From Brevundimonas fontaquae (GTDB taxonomy: Bacteria; Pseudomonadota; Alphaproteobacteria; Caulobacterales; Caulobacteraceae): a stretch of DNA of 64,000 nucleotides. This document shows, one piece after another, positions 39,461-47,702 of the stretch. A program made the translations under genes and the position numbers. The first letter of the stretch is position 1. Each line of letters starts with the position of its first letter. The notes below the pieces were generated by a model that saw only the letters and a program-made list of their open reading frames with translations, had not been told where the DNA came from and did not search any database. The DNA is taken from the NCBI RefSeq assembly GCF_017086445.1, contig NZ_CP070968.1, forward strand, positions 3,162,001-3,226,000, in the 5' to 3' direction.

Positions 39461-39880
39461 TCAGCGTTTGATGATGTCGAGGGTGCGGCTGTCCATCGAC
39501 CGCGCCGTCTCGATGACGTTCAGATTGGCCTCATAGGCGCGCTGCGCCTCGCGCATGTCCATCGCCTCGACCAGGGTGTCGACATTGGGCCGCATCACAT
39601 AGCCCTGGGCGTTCGCGGCCGGGTGCGACGGGTCATAGTCCATCTTGAAGTCGCCCTGGTCGGGCCGGACCTCGGCCAGGGTGACGCCTGTCGCCCCATC
39701 GACCTCGCGCGCCTGGAAGACGGGGATCTGGCGGCGATAGGGCTCGCCGCCCGGTGTGCGCGCCGTCGACTGGGCGTTGGCGATGTTCTCGGCGATGACG
39801 CGCATGCGCGACTGCTGGGCCTTCAGGGCCGAGGCCGCCACGGCCATGGTGCTGTTGGAGGGCGCGATGGGATCAGGCAT
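39461..39880 (-). CDS. flgC: Flagellar basal-body rod protein FlgC
   Basis: A 139-residue rod protein with the N-terminal AASALKAQQSRMRVIAENIANAQST motif (given here as a pattern of Asn/Ala heptads), DYDPSHPAANAQGYV and the C-terminal helix REAQRAYEANLNVI. It is exported without a cleaved signal. Confidence 0.95.
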   Translation of the reverse strand: MPDPIAPSNSTMAVAASALKAQQSRMRVIAENIANAQSTARTPGGEPYRRQIPVFQAREVDGATGVTLAEVRPDQGDFKMDYDPSHPAANAQGYVMRPNVDTLVEAMDMREAQRAYEANLNVIETARSMDSRTLDIIKR

Positions 39881-39893
39881 TTATCAGTCCTCC

Positions 39894-40298
39894 TCAGCCG
39901 CCGGGCCGCTTGGCGGCCATGCGGATCATGGACATGGATTTCTGGTAGAAGCCGATGGCGGCGTCATAGGCCATGCGGCTCTCGGCCATCTTCAGCATCT
40001 GCTCCTCGACCACGACCGAGTTGCCGTCCAGCGTGGTCTCCGAATCGGGCGCCTTGGTCGGAGCGAACCGGACCGGCGAACCGGCCGGCGCGATATGGGC
40101 CGCATTGGTGCGCACCATCTGCAGACCCCCGCCCGAGCGCATGGCGGCGGCGAAGTCGGTCGGCTGTTTCAGGTCGCGCCCGACGAAGCCCGGCGTATCG
40201 GCGTTGGCGACGTTCTCGGCGATGACCCGTTGGCGGGCGTCCAGCCAGCCCAGCCGGCCCTTGATCTGCCCCAGCAGCGGTATGTCGGCGACGCCCAT
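39894..40298 (-). CDS. flgB: Flagellar basal-body rod protein FlgB
   Basis: A 134-residue rod protein: LDARQRVIAENVANADTPGF near the N-terminus, and DGNSVVVEEQMLKMAES with the closing helix YDAAIGFYQKSMSMIR. First gene of the flgB-flgC-fliE operon, divergent from fliO. Confidence 0.95.
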   Translation of the reverse strand: MGVADIPLLGQIKGRLGWLDARQRVIAENVANADTPGFVGRDLKQPTDFAAAMRSGGGLQMVRTNAAHIAPAGSPVRFAPTKAPDSETTLDGNSVVVEEQMLKMAESRMAYDAAIGFYQKSMSMIRMAAKRPGG

Positions 40299-40355
40299 GG
40301 CGGTCTCCCGTGCGACGCGAATGCGCGCGATGGGCAGAAAATGCCGCCTGGATGG

Positions 40356-40400
40356 TTAATAGGGGGTTATCTCAACGGGTCGTTAACCGTGGTGGTTAAC
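40356..40400. promoter_or_regulatory. CtrA-like sites between flgB and fliO
   Basis: TTAA-N7-TTAT at 40356-40370 is one base from the CtrA consensus TTAA-N7-TTAA. At 40382-40400 GTTAACC and GGTTAAC form a 7-base inverted repeat with a 5-base spacer and supply two more TTAAC half-sites. The position, between two divergent early flagellar operons, is where CtrA acts in Caulobacter class II promoters. Confidence 0.5.
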
Positions 40401-40443
40401 ATTCGCGGCCTGAGCGCGGACTGCGCGGGGCCTTTGCAGCGTC

Positions 40444-40734
40444 ATGAATTTCCTCGATCTCGCCCGGGCGGTCTTCGGCCTGGCCTTCACCCTCGGCCTG
40501 ATCGGGATCGCGGCCTGGGCTGCGCGCCGCTATGCCCCGCAAATCCTGGCCCGGCTGAACGCTGAGCGCGGCGAGCGCCGGCTTCAGGTCGTCGAGACCC
40601 TGGTGCTGGACCCCGCCCGTCGCCTCGTTCTGGTCCGCGTCGACGACGAGGAGCGGCTGATCCTTCTGGGCGAAGGCCGCGAACTGATCGAGCCGCGCCA
40701 GCTCCCTCTCGGCAGAATGGGAGGCGGCCAGTGA
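40444..40734 (+). CDS. fliO: Flagellar biosynthesis protein FliO
   Basis: A 96-residue membrane protein with one N-terminal helix (residues 7-27) and the cytoplasmic FliO domain (LQVVETLVLDPARRLVLVRVDDEERLIL). It helps assemble FliP. Its stop overlaps the fliP start (GTGA). Confidence 0.9.
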   Translation: MNFLDLARAVFGLAFTLGLIGIAAWAARRYAPQILARLNAERGERRLQVVETLVLDPARRLVLVRVDDEERLILLGEGRELIEPRQLPLGRMGGGQ

Positions 40735-41543
40735 AGCCCGCCGTCTTCGTCAAGCCGACCGGCGCCGAACTGAAACGCGCGGCCCTGCTGTCGCTGTTCA
40801 CCACCCTGGTCTGTCTGGCCTGGCCCGTCGCGGCCCTGGCTCAGCAGGCGGCGCAAAGCGGCTCGGCTCTCAACATCGACCTGGGCACCGGCGCCGGCCT
40901 GACCCAGCGCGTGGTCCAGTTGGTCGGTCTGATGACCGTCCTGTCCCTGGCGCCGTCGATCGTCATCATGACGACCAGCTTCGTGCGGATCATCGTGGTC
41001 CTGTCGCTGTTGCGCACGGCGCTGGGCCTGCAACAGTCGCCGCCGAACGCCGTCCTGGTGTCTCTCTCGCTGTTCCTGAGCGCCATCGTCATGGCCCCGA
41101 CCTGGCAGGACGCCTATGATTCGGGCATCCGTCCGCTGATGGATCAGCAGATCGAACTGCCCCAGGCCTTCGATCAGGCGTCCGAACCCGTAAAAACCTT
41201 CATGCTGGCCCAGGTGGACCGCGGGGACCTCGCCCTGTTCACCCGGCTGTCGAAGATCGACCCGCCCCAGAACGTCCAGGACCTGCCCCTGCGCGTGGTC
41301 ACCCCGGCCTTCATGATCAGCGAGCTGAAGAAGGCCTTCGAAATCGGATTTCTCCTTTTCGTTCCGTTCCTTGTGATCGATCTGGTGGTGGCCAGCGTGC
41401 TGATGTCCATGGGCATGATGATGCTCCCTCCGGTGGTGGTTTCCCTCCCCTTCAAGTTGATCTTCTTCGTGCTGGTGGACGGTTGGCGATTGGTCGCCGG
41501 AAGCCTGGTCGAGAGCTTCCAGCGGGCGTCCGGTACCGGATAA
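40731..41543 (+). CDS. fliP: Flagellar type III export gate protein FliP
   Basis: A 270-residue protein with a signal peptide (to about residue 36, ALAQQ) and four membrane segments. Family marks are TSFVRIIVVLSLLRTALGLQQ (positions about 80-100), LFLSAIVMAP, and VTPAFMISELKKAFEIGFLLFVPFLVIDLVVASVLMSMGMMM split over residues 190-235. GTG start at 40731 coupled to fliO. Confidence 0.96.
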   Translation: MKPAVFVKPTGAELKRAALLSLFTTLVCLAWPVAALAQQAAQSGSALNIDLGTGAGLTQRVVQLVGLMTVLSLAPSIVIMTTSFVRIIVVLSLLRTALGLQQSPPNAVLVSLSLFLSAIVMAPTWQDAYDSGIRPLMDQQIELPQAFDQASEPVKTFMLAQVDRGDLALFTRLSKIDPPQNVQDLPLRVVTPAFMISELKKAFEIGFLLFVPFLVIDLVVASVLMSMGMMMLPPVVVSLPFKLIFFVLVDGWRLVAGSLVESFQRASGTG

Positions 41544-41657
41544 TCCCCCGCCCCATATGGCTTTAAGCGTCATCGGCGCTTGCAAAGCGTATGGAAATCC
41601 GTGTTGATCCCCCGGTCCTCGCTCGGAATCGGGCGACTAACACTGGAAACGCTTCTT

Positions 41658-41936
41658 ATGACCACTCAAGCCGAACTGATCGCCGCCGTCGCCAAGGACG
41701 CTGGTGTTTCGCAGGCCGACGCCGGCAAGGTGCTGACCGCGATCGTCGAAAACATCCACTCGACCCTGAAGTCGGGCGGCGACATCCGCATCTCGAACCT
41801 GGGCGTCTTCGACACCGCCGACCGCGCTGAGCGCGAAGGCCGCAACCCGGCCACCGGCGCGACCATCAAGATCGCCGCCTCCAAGGCCGTGCGCTTCCGC
41901 GTCTCCAAGCCGCTGAAGGACGCCGTCAACGGCTAA
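41658..41936 (+). CDS. HU-family DNA-binding protein
   Basis: A 92-residue histone-like protein: N-terminal helices (TTQAELIAAVAKDAGVSQADA), NLGVFDTADRAEREGRNPATG for the beta arm, and IKIAASKAVRFRVSKPLKDAVN at the end. The canonical RxGRNPxTGE-type arm is present with ATIK following. ATG 41658 starts at the domain; the upstream frame to 41580 lacks support. Confidence 0.94.
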   Translation: MTTQAELIAAVAKDAGVSQADAGKVLTAIVENIHSTLKSGGDIRISNLGVFDTADRAEREGRNPATGATIKIAASKAVRFRVSKPLKDAVNG

Positions 41937-41943
41937 GCCTTTT

Positions 41944-41964
41944 CGGTCCTGCGATGCAGGACCG
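41944..41964. terminator. Hairpin after the HU gene, possible terminator
   Basis: CGGTCCTGC and GCAGGACCG pair perfectly over a 3-base loop, 7 bases after the HU stop and before the convergent TPR gene. The T-run (CCTTTT) precedes the stem on the plus strand and does not follow it, so termination is uncertain. Confidence 0.45.
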
Positions 41965-42014
41965 GCAATGCTCGACGGGCGGGGGTCGCGACGCGATCTC
42001 CGCCCGTTTCAATT

Positions 42015-44864
42015 TCAGGAGGCGCTCTTCGCGTCGGCGTCTTTTCTGAACGCCTGTTTGGCGCTGTTGACCCAGCCGACGAAGGTGTCGGCCTGGCTGG
42101 ACAGATTGGCGAAGTCGCCCGTTCCCGCCACGCCCGACAGATTGTCATCCAGCGCGACCCGCAGCGCCGCCGCCGAACGCGCGCCGGGAACCATCGGCCC
42201 AAAGCGCCCGCTCAGCCTCTGCAACGCCGCCCGATCGCCCGCCAGCGAATAGCCGACGCCCGCCCGGATCAGCCAGCTTTCCTCGGCCGGCGTCAGCGGC
42301 GTGGTCGCGGTCTTGTAGCGATCGCTCAGCCGCGCCTCATAGATCGGCGCCGCCTCGCCCCACTTCTGCTGCTTCCAGAAGATGTCGGCCCGCACCTCGC
42401 GCGCCGGGTTCGACTGATCCCGGTCCAGCACCTCCAGCGCATGGTCGAACCGGCCCAGATCCATCAGGGCGCGCGCCTCCAGCGCCCGGCGCTCGCTGTT
42501 CATCGCATTGGGCAGCAGGGTGGTGCGCGAGCCCCAGATGGCCTGCAACGCCTTCTCCGGCTGGCGGTCCATCAGATAGACGGTGGCCAGATTGGTCGCG
42601 ACCTGGGCCTTGGCCACCCCATCCAGACGCTCATCCACCTGGTGCTTCAGCAGTTCGGCGGCCTGGTCCAGCAGGTCCACGTCGATCAGCCGGCGCGACA
42701 GACGCCGCACCATCTCGTCGCCGTCCGCCCCGATGGGCGTCAGTTCGCGGAAGTCATAGAACAGCGCCAGCGCCTGCACCGGCTGCAAACCGTCCGCCGC
42801 GCCGTCCAGGAACAGGGCGCGGAAGGCGTTCGCCTGATCCGCCTGCACCTCGGCTGCGCCCGGCACGCCGGCCATCCGCTTGCCCGCGCCGCGCAGGGCG
42901 TCCAGCGCCTCGCGATATCGCCCCTGCTGCAGATAGATGCCCGACAGTTTGCGCACGACCGCCATCTCGGTCGCGTCCCCGCGCCAGCGCCATTTCAGCT
43001 GTTCCAGCTGGGCCGTCGCCTGATCCGGCGTGATCGCGCCCTTGTCCAGCTCCAGGCTGATGGCGCCCAGTTTCGCCGGCGTCGCGATCCCGTCCAGCGG
43101 CGCGCGCGCCACGGCCTTATAGACCGCCAGCGCCCGGTTCTTGTCGCCGTTCAGCTCGAACATCCGCGCCTGCACCAGACGCGCGGTCAGTTGATCGACC
43201 GCCGGCGCATCCTGGCTGAACACATAGGTCAACAGCTGCTGGGCGGCGGCGAGATCATTCAACTGGATCGCGGCCATGGCGTGGGCTGCGCCGAACCGCG
43301 CGCGCCATTCCTTGGGGAAGCTGTCGATGGCCGGGGCGCCGGCGGCGAAGTTGCGACGCGCCCCCTCCCAGTCGCCCATTTCCGAGGCGATATAGCCCAG
43401 CCAGACCTTGGTCGCCGGATCGTTGGCCAGGGCCGCGCCAGCGAAATCGACCTGGGCCTCCTCCAGACGCCCGACGCCGACGCGCGCCACGCCGCGCAGG
43501 CCGCGTACCTCGGGCTCGCCTTGCAGGTTGGGCGCCTTGGCGATCAGGGCGTTCAGCACCCCGATGGCCTCATAGTTCAGGCCCGACCCGACCAGGAACC
43601 GGGCGAGCGCCATCCGCGCCTCGATCGGCGCGCGTGGATTGTCCGCCGCCGCGATCGTCTCCAGCCCCGCTGCGTCTTGCAGCCGGCGATAGCGGTCCGA
43701 GAATCCCGCCTCGCCCGTCGCGGCCCAGGTCTCGTCGATCAGCGCCGGATAGGCCGCCCGCTTGGGCGCATCCGCATTGTGGTCGCCCGTCTCCAGCCCG
43801 GCCGCCGGCGACGACAGCGCCAGGCCCTTGGGCCGGCTCAGCGTCACCAGATCGCCCGCCGCCTCGATCTTCAGGTCGTCAGCCGCGGTTTCGACCGCCA
43901 GACCCTGCGCCGTCGGGATCAGGCTCAGATCGACCGTGCGCCGTCCGCCGGCGTATCCCTTGCCGGGCGCCAGGGCCGTCACCGCCGCGAACCGGTCCCC
44001 GACCAGCGGATCGGTCAGCCAGACCGCCTTGGTCGCCCCGGCCATCTGTGCCACCAGCACCGGCGCGCCGTCGTCGGACCGGTTGACCTCGACCCCGCCC
44101 GCCGCGCCGCCGGCGCCGCCCAGGGTCACGGTCCAGGTCCCGCCCTGGCCCTGCGCCGATACGCCCAGCCCCTCGGGTTCGGCGATCCTCAGGGCCGTAT
44201 AGCCCGGTCCCGCCGCCCACTGGGCGTTCTTGGCCGATCCCAGCGCCTTGGCGCCGCTCATATCCATGCGGGCGGCCGTGTCGAACACGACCCATACGGC
44301 ATCGCCCCGGCGGAAGACGGCCGCCCCCACCGGCGCGCCCCAGTCGAAGATCAGGACGGTCTTGCCGCCGGCCGTCTCGGCCCGCACCGGCACCACGGCC
44401 TTCGTCGTCTGCGGCGCGGCGGCGTCGCCGCCCTCCGGCGCCTTGCCGGGCGCATAGAGGTTCAGCCACACCGCCCCGTCCGCCACGCCCGAGCGCGCAT
44501 CCGCGCCCTGTTCCAGCGTCAGGATCAGGTCCGTGCCGCCCGCGCCCCGGCTCGGCCGCGTCTCGACCGACTTCACCCCGGCCGGCGGATCGACCTTCAA
44601 TCGCGAGACGTCGGGCGCGGCGGTGGTCCCCAACCGAACGACGACCTTGTCGCCCTCGCGGCTGATGCGCGAGCGCACCCCGATCACGCCGCCGAACTCG
44701 ACCCGCGTGAACTCGGCGTTTGCGCCGATATTGATGGACAGCGGATCGCGCGAGCGCCCGACTTCCTGGGCCAGCGGCGCCATCGGCGCGAACACGACGG
44801 CGCCGGCCGTGGCGGCGGCCACGGTCGTCTTCAGGATGCGCTTTGTCGGCGAGGCCCCGGACAT
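42015..44864 (-). CDS. Large TPR-repeat exported protein, function unknown
   Basis: A 949-residue protein. Residues 1-33 look like a signal peptide (TTVAAATAGAVVFAPMAPLAQE). Residues about 40-380 are beta-rich, with strands such as GDKVVVRLGTTAAPDVSRL that recall AMIN-type domains. From about residue 400 to 930 there are many helical pairs of TPR type (for example LNALIAKAPNLQGEPEVRGL, GDWEGARRNFAAGAP, GRFDHALEVLDRD). It is probably periplasmic and a binding scaffold. The frame is open to 44966; ATG 44864, preceded by GGGAG, is the best start. It neighbours HU and flagellar genes, but its job is unknown. Confidence 0.75.
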   Translation of the reverse strand: MSGASPTKRILKTTVAAATAGAVVFAPMAPLAQEVGRSRDPLSINIGANAEFTRVEFGGVIGVRSRISREGDKVVVRLGTTAAPDVSRLKVDPPAGVKSVETRPSRGAGGTDLILTLEQGADARSGVADGAVWLNLYAPGKAPEGGDAAAPQTTKAVVPVRAETAGGKTVLIFDWGAPVGAAVFRRGDAVWVVFDTAARMDMSGAKALGSAKNAQWAAGPGYTALRIAEPEGLGVSAQGQGGTWTVTLGGAGGAAGGVEVNRSDDGAPVLVAQMAGATKAVWLTDPLVGDRFAAVTALAPGKGYAGGRRTVDLSLIPTAQGLAVETAADDLKIEAAGDLVTLSRPKGLALSSPAAGLETGDHNADAPKRAAYPALIDETWAATGEAGFSDRYRRLQDAAGLETIAAADNPRAPIEARMALARFLVGSGLNYEAIGVLNALIAKAPNLQGEPEVRGLRGVARVGVGRLEEAQVDFAGAALANDPATKVWLGYIASEMGDWEGARRNFAAGAPAIDSFPKEWRARFGAAHAMAAIQLNDLAAAQQLLTYVFSQDAPAVDQLTARLVQARMFELNGDKNRALAVYKAVARAPLDGIATPAKLGAISLELDKGAITPDQATAQLEQLKWRWRGDATEMAVVRKLSGIYLQQGRYREALDALRGAGKRMAGVPGAAEVQADQANAFRALFLDGAADGLQPVQALALFYDFRELTPIGADGDEMVRRLSRRLIDVDLLDQAAELLKHQVDERLDGVAKAQVATNLATVYLMDRQPEKALQAIWGSRTTLLPNAMNSERRALEARALMDLGRFDHALEVLDRDQSNPAREVRADIFWKQQKWGEAAPIYEARLSDRYKTATTPLTPAEESWLIRAGVGYSLAGDRAALQRLSGRFGPMVPGARSAAALRVALDDNLSGVAGTGDFANLSSQADTFVGWVNSAKQAFRKDADAKSAS

Positions 44865-44985
44865 ATCTCCCGACCCATGCCGCACAAGGCCTTTAATCGC
44901 GGTTAACCGCCGTTCACCGTGATCGCGCTGGATTAGGACAACCCGTCCACGCGACAGGACCGCCACAAAGGTCCATACTCGTCCA

Positions 44986-45375
44986 ATGACCGATTATCCG
45001 CGCCTCAGCACCCTGAAGACCGGCCTGGCCTGTCGCTGCCCCCGCTGCGGCAAGGGTCCGCTGTTCAAGGGCTATCTGACGCTTCAGAAGGAATGTCCCG
45101 CGTGCGGGCTCAGCTACGCCTTCGCCGATCCGGCGGACGGCCCAGCCTTCTTCGTCATGACGGCCGTCGGGGTGGTGGGGATGATCCTGCTGATGGTGTT
45201 CGACTTCACCGTCCACCCGCCGATCTGGGTGCATCTGGTGGTGACCCTGCCGATCCTGGTCGCCCTGTGCCTGGGCTGCCTGCGCCCCTTCAAGGCCTGG
45301 CTGGTCGCCGAACAATATGTCCACAAGGCCGCCCCGCCCGAGTTCTCCTCGAACGGCAAGCACGGGCCTTTCTGA
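44986..45375 (+). CDS. DUF983 family membrane protein
   Basis: A 129-residue protein with a four-Cys zinc-ribbon-like N-terminus (CRCPRCGKGPLF and CPACGLSY) and two membrane helices (about residues 55-78 and 82-103). This is the DUF983 pattern common in alphaproteobacteria, sometimes near cytochrome oxidase genes. Function unknown. Confidence 0.88.
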   Translation: MTDYPRLSTLKTGLACRCPRCGKGPLFKGYLTLQKECPACGLSYAFADPADGPAFFVMTAVGVVGMILLMVFDFTVHPPIWVHLVVTLPILVALCLGCLRPFKAWLVAEQYVHKAAPPEFSSNGKHGPF

Positions 45376-45387
45376 CACCGTGACGTC

Positions 45388-45514
45388 GTCATTCCGGGGC
45401 CGCGCATCGCGCGGAACCCGGAACCCAGGACCGCGCACTCCGACCTCGCCGCATCCGGCGCCCGGACCGTCCCCCCTGGCTTCCGGGTTCGTCCTGCGGA
45501 CGCCCCGGAATGAC
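45388..45514. repeat. 127-base intergenic inverted repeat (GTCATTCCGGGGC ends)
   Basis: GTCATTCCGGGGC (45388-45400) and its exact complement (45502-45514) bound the element. Inside, GGAACCCGGAACCCAGG and CCTGGCTTCCGGGTTCG nearly complement each other, so the whole region can fold into one long stem. It fills the gap between convergent genes and contains no reading frame of note. Confidence 0.7.
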
Positions 45515-45525
45515 GGTGAATCGGA

Positions 45526-46101
45526 TTAGGGTTCGATCACCGTCAGCTCGGGCCAGCGCGCCCGCGCGCTGTCGACGGCCTTGGCCCAGCCCTTGGCCAC
45601 CGGCCGGTTCGGGTTGGGCCGGATCGTCAGGGCGAACACATCCTCCAGCCCGAACGGCGCGGCGACGCTGAGGCTGTCGTCGGCCTCCAGCCGCACCCCG
45701 ACCGCAAAGGTCGGCGCAACGAACCGCCCCAGGGCCTCATCCGTCGAATGCAACGGCGCATAGGGTTCGCCGAACCGGTTCTGGAACCACAGGTGCACCC
45801 GCGCCTGGTTGCGGACCTCGACCTGGCTGCGGACCGGTTCGTCGAAGGCGGCGGCGACGCGTTTGATGACGACGTCCTCGGCCTCGTAGGACAGGTCCGA
45901 ACCGTCGAAATAGGCCAGGTCGTAGTCCTTGACCCCATAGCCCGCCGGCCGCCCCGTCATGGCGTTCCATACGGCCTGATAGACCGCCCCCGACACCAGC
46001 CGCCAGTCGGGCAGCTCCAGCGCCCTGACCGTCGTCAGGACGTGCATCAGGCCAGCGTCGGCGCGCACGAGGGCCGCCAGTTCCGCCTCCAGCTCGCTCA
46101 T
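45526..46101 (-). CDS. Nucleotidyltransferase family protein (DUF925-like)
   Basis: A 191-residue protein with GAVYQAVWNAMTGRP followed by KDYDLAYFDGSDLS, the Gly-rich and Asp-x-Asp pattern of the NTP_transf_6 (DUF925) group, and VEVRNQARVHLWFQNRFG, its most conserved segment. Cytoplasmic, substrate unknown. It overlaps the thiD stop by 4 bases. Confidence 0.82.
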   Translation of the reverse strand: MSELEAELAALVRADAGLMHVLTTVRALELPDWRLVSGAVYQAVWNAMTGRPAGYGVKDYDLAYFDGSDLSYEAEDVVIKRVAAAFDEPVRSQVEVRNQARVHLWFQNRFGEPYAPLHSTDEALGRFVAPTFAVGVRLEADDSLSVAAPFGLEDVFALTIRPNPNRPVAKGWAKAVDSARARWPELTVIEP

Positions 46102-46898
46102 CCCCGCACCGGCCAGCCGTGATCCAGCGGCCCGTGTCCGCCGCCCAGGCCTGGCGCCCGGCGGATCGCCTCGCCGACATAGGCCCAGGCTTCGGCCACC
46201 GCGACCTCCAGCGGCCGCCCCATCGCCAGCCCGGCCGCACAGGCGCTGGCCAGGGTGCAGCCGGTGCCGTGGGTGTGGCGGGTGTCGACGCGGTCGGCCT
46301 CCAGCGCCGTCTCGCCGTCGGGCGTCAGCAGAAGGTCGATCACCGTCGCTCCCGGCACATGGCCGCCCTTCATCAACACCGCCCGCGCGCCCATGGTCAG
46401 CAGGGCCTCGCCCGCCCGGCGCTGGCCGTCCAGATCATGCACCGCAAAGCCTGTCAGGGCCTCGGCCTCGGGCGCATTGGGCGTCAGCAGGGTCGCGCGC
46501 GGGATCATCAGCCGCTTCACCGCCTCTACCGCCGCATCCGGCAACAGGGGATGGCCGCCCTTGGCCACCATGACCGGATCGACCACCGTCGGGGCGTCCG
46601 CCTCGTCCAGCAGGGCCGCGACCGTCTCGACCACTTCGACCGAGCCCAGCATGCCGGTCTTGACCGCATCGGTCCCAATGTCCTCCAGCACGGCCCGCGC
46701 CTGGGCCGCGATCAGATCCAGCGGCAGCGGATGGACCCCGTGAACCCCCAGGGTGTTCTGCACCGTGATGGCCGTAATGGCGGTGGCGGCGAACCCGCCC
46801 ATCATCGTCACGGCCTTGATGTCGGCCTGGATGCCCGCGCCCCCGCCGCTGTCGGACCCGGCCAGGATCAAGACGCGTCCTTGATGAAGCGCGCTCAT
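46098..46898 (-). CDS. thiD: Hydroxymethylpyrimidine/phosphomethylpyrimidine kinase
   Basis: A 266-residue ribokinase-fold enzyme that phosphorylates HMP and HMP-P in thiamine synthesis. Family marks: ILAGSDSGGGAGIQADIK, TVQNTLGVHGV, DPVMVAKGGHPLL, and the ATP-site HTHGTGCTLASA. Start ATG 46898 overlaps the end of the SMR gene by 4 bases. No TPP riboswitch was seen nearby. Confidence 0.96.
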   Translation of the reverse strand: MSALHQGRVLILAGSDSGGGAGIQADIKAVTMMGGFAATAITAITVQNTLGVHGVHPLPLDLIAAQARAVLEDIGTDAVKTGMLGSVEVVETVAALLDEADAPTVVDPVMVAKGGHPLLPDAAVEAVKRLMIPRATLLTPNAPEAEALTGFAVHDLDGQRRAGEALLTMGARAVLMKGGHVPGATVIDLLLTPDGETALEADRVDTRHTHGTGCTLASACAAGLAMGRPLEVAVAEAWAYVGEAIRRAPGLGGGHGPLDHGWPVRG

Positions 46899-47239
46899 GC
46901 CGCCGCTCCCGAAAACAGTTTCAGTCCGACGATGCCCGCCACGATCAGCAGGATGCACACGGCCCTGATCGCCGTCGCCGGCTCGCCATAGACCAGGACG
47001 CCCACCACCGCCGCGCCCACCGCCCCGATGCCGGTCCAGACCGCATAGGCCGTGCCGATCGGCAGCTTCTGCGTGGCGACCCACAACAGGATCATGCTGC
47101 CCGCCAGCGCGATCAGAACCGCCAGCGAGGTCCACGGCCGGCTGACGCCCACATTCTTGAGCCCAGAGGCCCAAAGCACTTCCAGCAGACCGGCGACGAC
47201 CAGCGTCGCCCACGGATTGATCGACATCACCCAGGACAT
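46895..47239 (-). CDS. SMR-family small multidrug/guanidinium exporter
   Basis: A 114-residue protein with four membrane helices. The conserved Glu is in AGLLEVLWASGLK, and LPIGTAYAVWTGIGAVGAA matches the Gdx/SugE subgroup, which exports guanidinium. An ATG at 47227 would give a length nearer the usual 105. It lies in a tight minus-strand run with thiD. Confidence 0.88.
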   Translation of the reverse strand: MSWVMSINPWATLVVAGLLEVLWASGLKNVGVSRPWTSLAVLIALAGSMILLWVATQKLPIGTAYAVWTGIGAVGAAVVGVLVYGEPATAIRAVCILLIVAGIVGLKLFSGAAA

Positions 47240-47281
47240 GGCGACCAGATGGAACAGGCCGCGGTCCGGAGCAAGCCGCGA

Positions 47282-47638
47282 TCAGCCGCCCAGCGGCCCC
47301 TTGAAGATGAAGAAGGCCCCAAGCGCGATGAAGGCGAAGCCGACCAGATGGTTCACCGTCAGCTTCTCGCCCAGATACAGGACCGAAAAGCCGGCGAAGA
47401 CCAACAGGGTGATCACCTCCTGCATCGTCTTCAGCTCGGCCGGCGAATAGACCTGGATGCCGATGCGGTTGGCCGGCACCGCCAGCCAGTATTCGAAGAA
47501 GGCGATGCCCCAGCTGGCCATGACCAGGATCCACAGCGGCTTGTGATCGAACTTCAGATGGCCGTACCAGGCGAAGGTCATGAAGACGTTCGACAGGCAC
47601 AACATGACGATGGGGGCGATATAGGCGGTCAGGGGCAT
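47282..47638 (-). CDS. DUF486/DMT-family membrane protein
   Basis: A 118-residue protein with four membrane helices. SNVFMTFAWYGHLKF, EYWLAVPANRIG and ELKTMQEVITLLVF are marks of the DUF486 family, which belongs to the drug/metabolite transporters. Substrate unknown. It precedes the SMR gene by 42 bases, so both may act together or be unrelated small exporters in one transcript. Confidence 0.88.
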   Translation of the reverse strand: MPLTAYIAPIVMLCLSNVFMTFAWYGHLKFDHKPLWILVMASWGIAFFEYWLAVPANRIGIQVYSPAELKTMQEVITLLVFAGFSVLYLGEKLTVNHLVGFAFIALGAFFIFKGPLGG

Positions 47639-47702
47639 GAGGCAGATCAGGGCTGTTGCAGACCTGCCCTCTACACCGGCTGCGACGGTCCGTCGCGGGC
47701 CT

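Noticed and set aside
44892..44907. TTAA-N6-TTAACC word between the TPR and DUF983 genes as a CtrA site
   Set aside because: The spacing is 6, not 7, and nothing else supports it.
46899..47281. TPP riboswitch for thiD
   Set aside because: thiD is inside a coding run and no CTGAGA/ACCTGA elements were found.
46899..47600. Long N-terminal extension of ThiD
   Set aside because: It covers the SMR and DUF486 genes in another frame; the ThiD domain begins at 46898.
47240..47702. Guanidine riboswitch before the SMR gene
   Set aside because: No paired ACGR-loop hairpins or ykkC-like core were found on the minus strand upstream of either small transporter.
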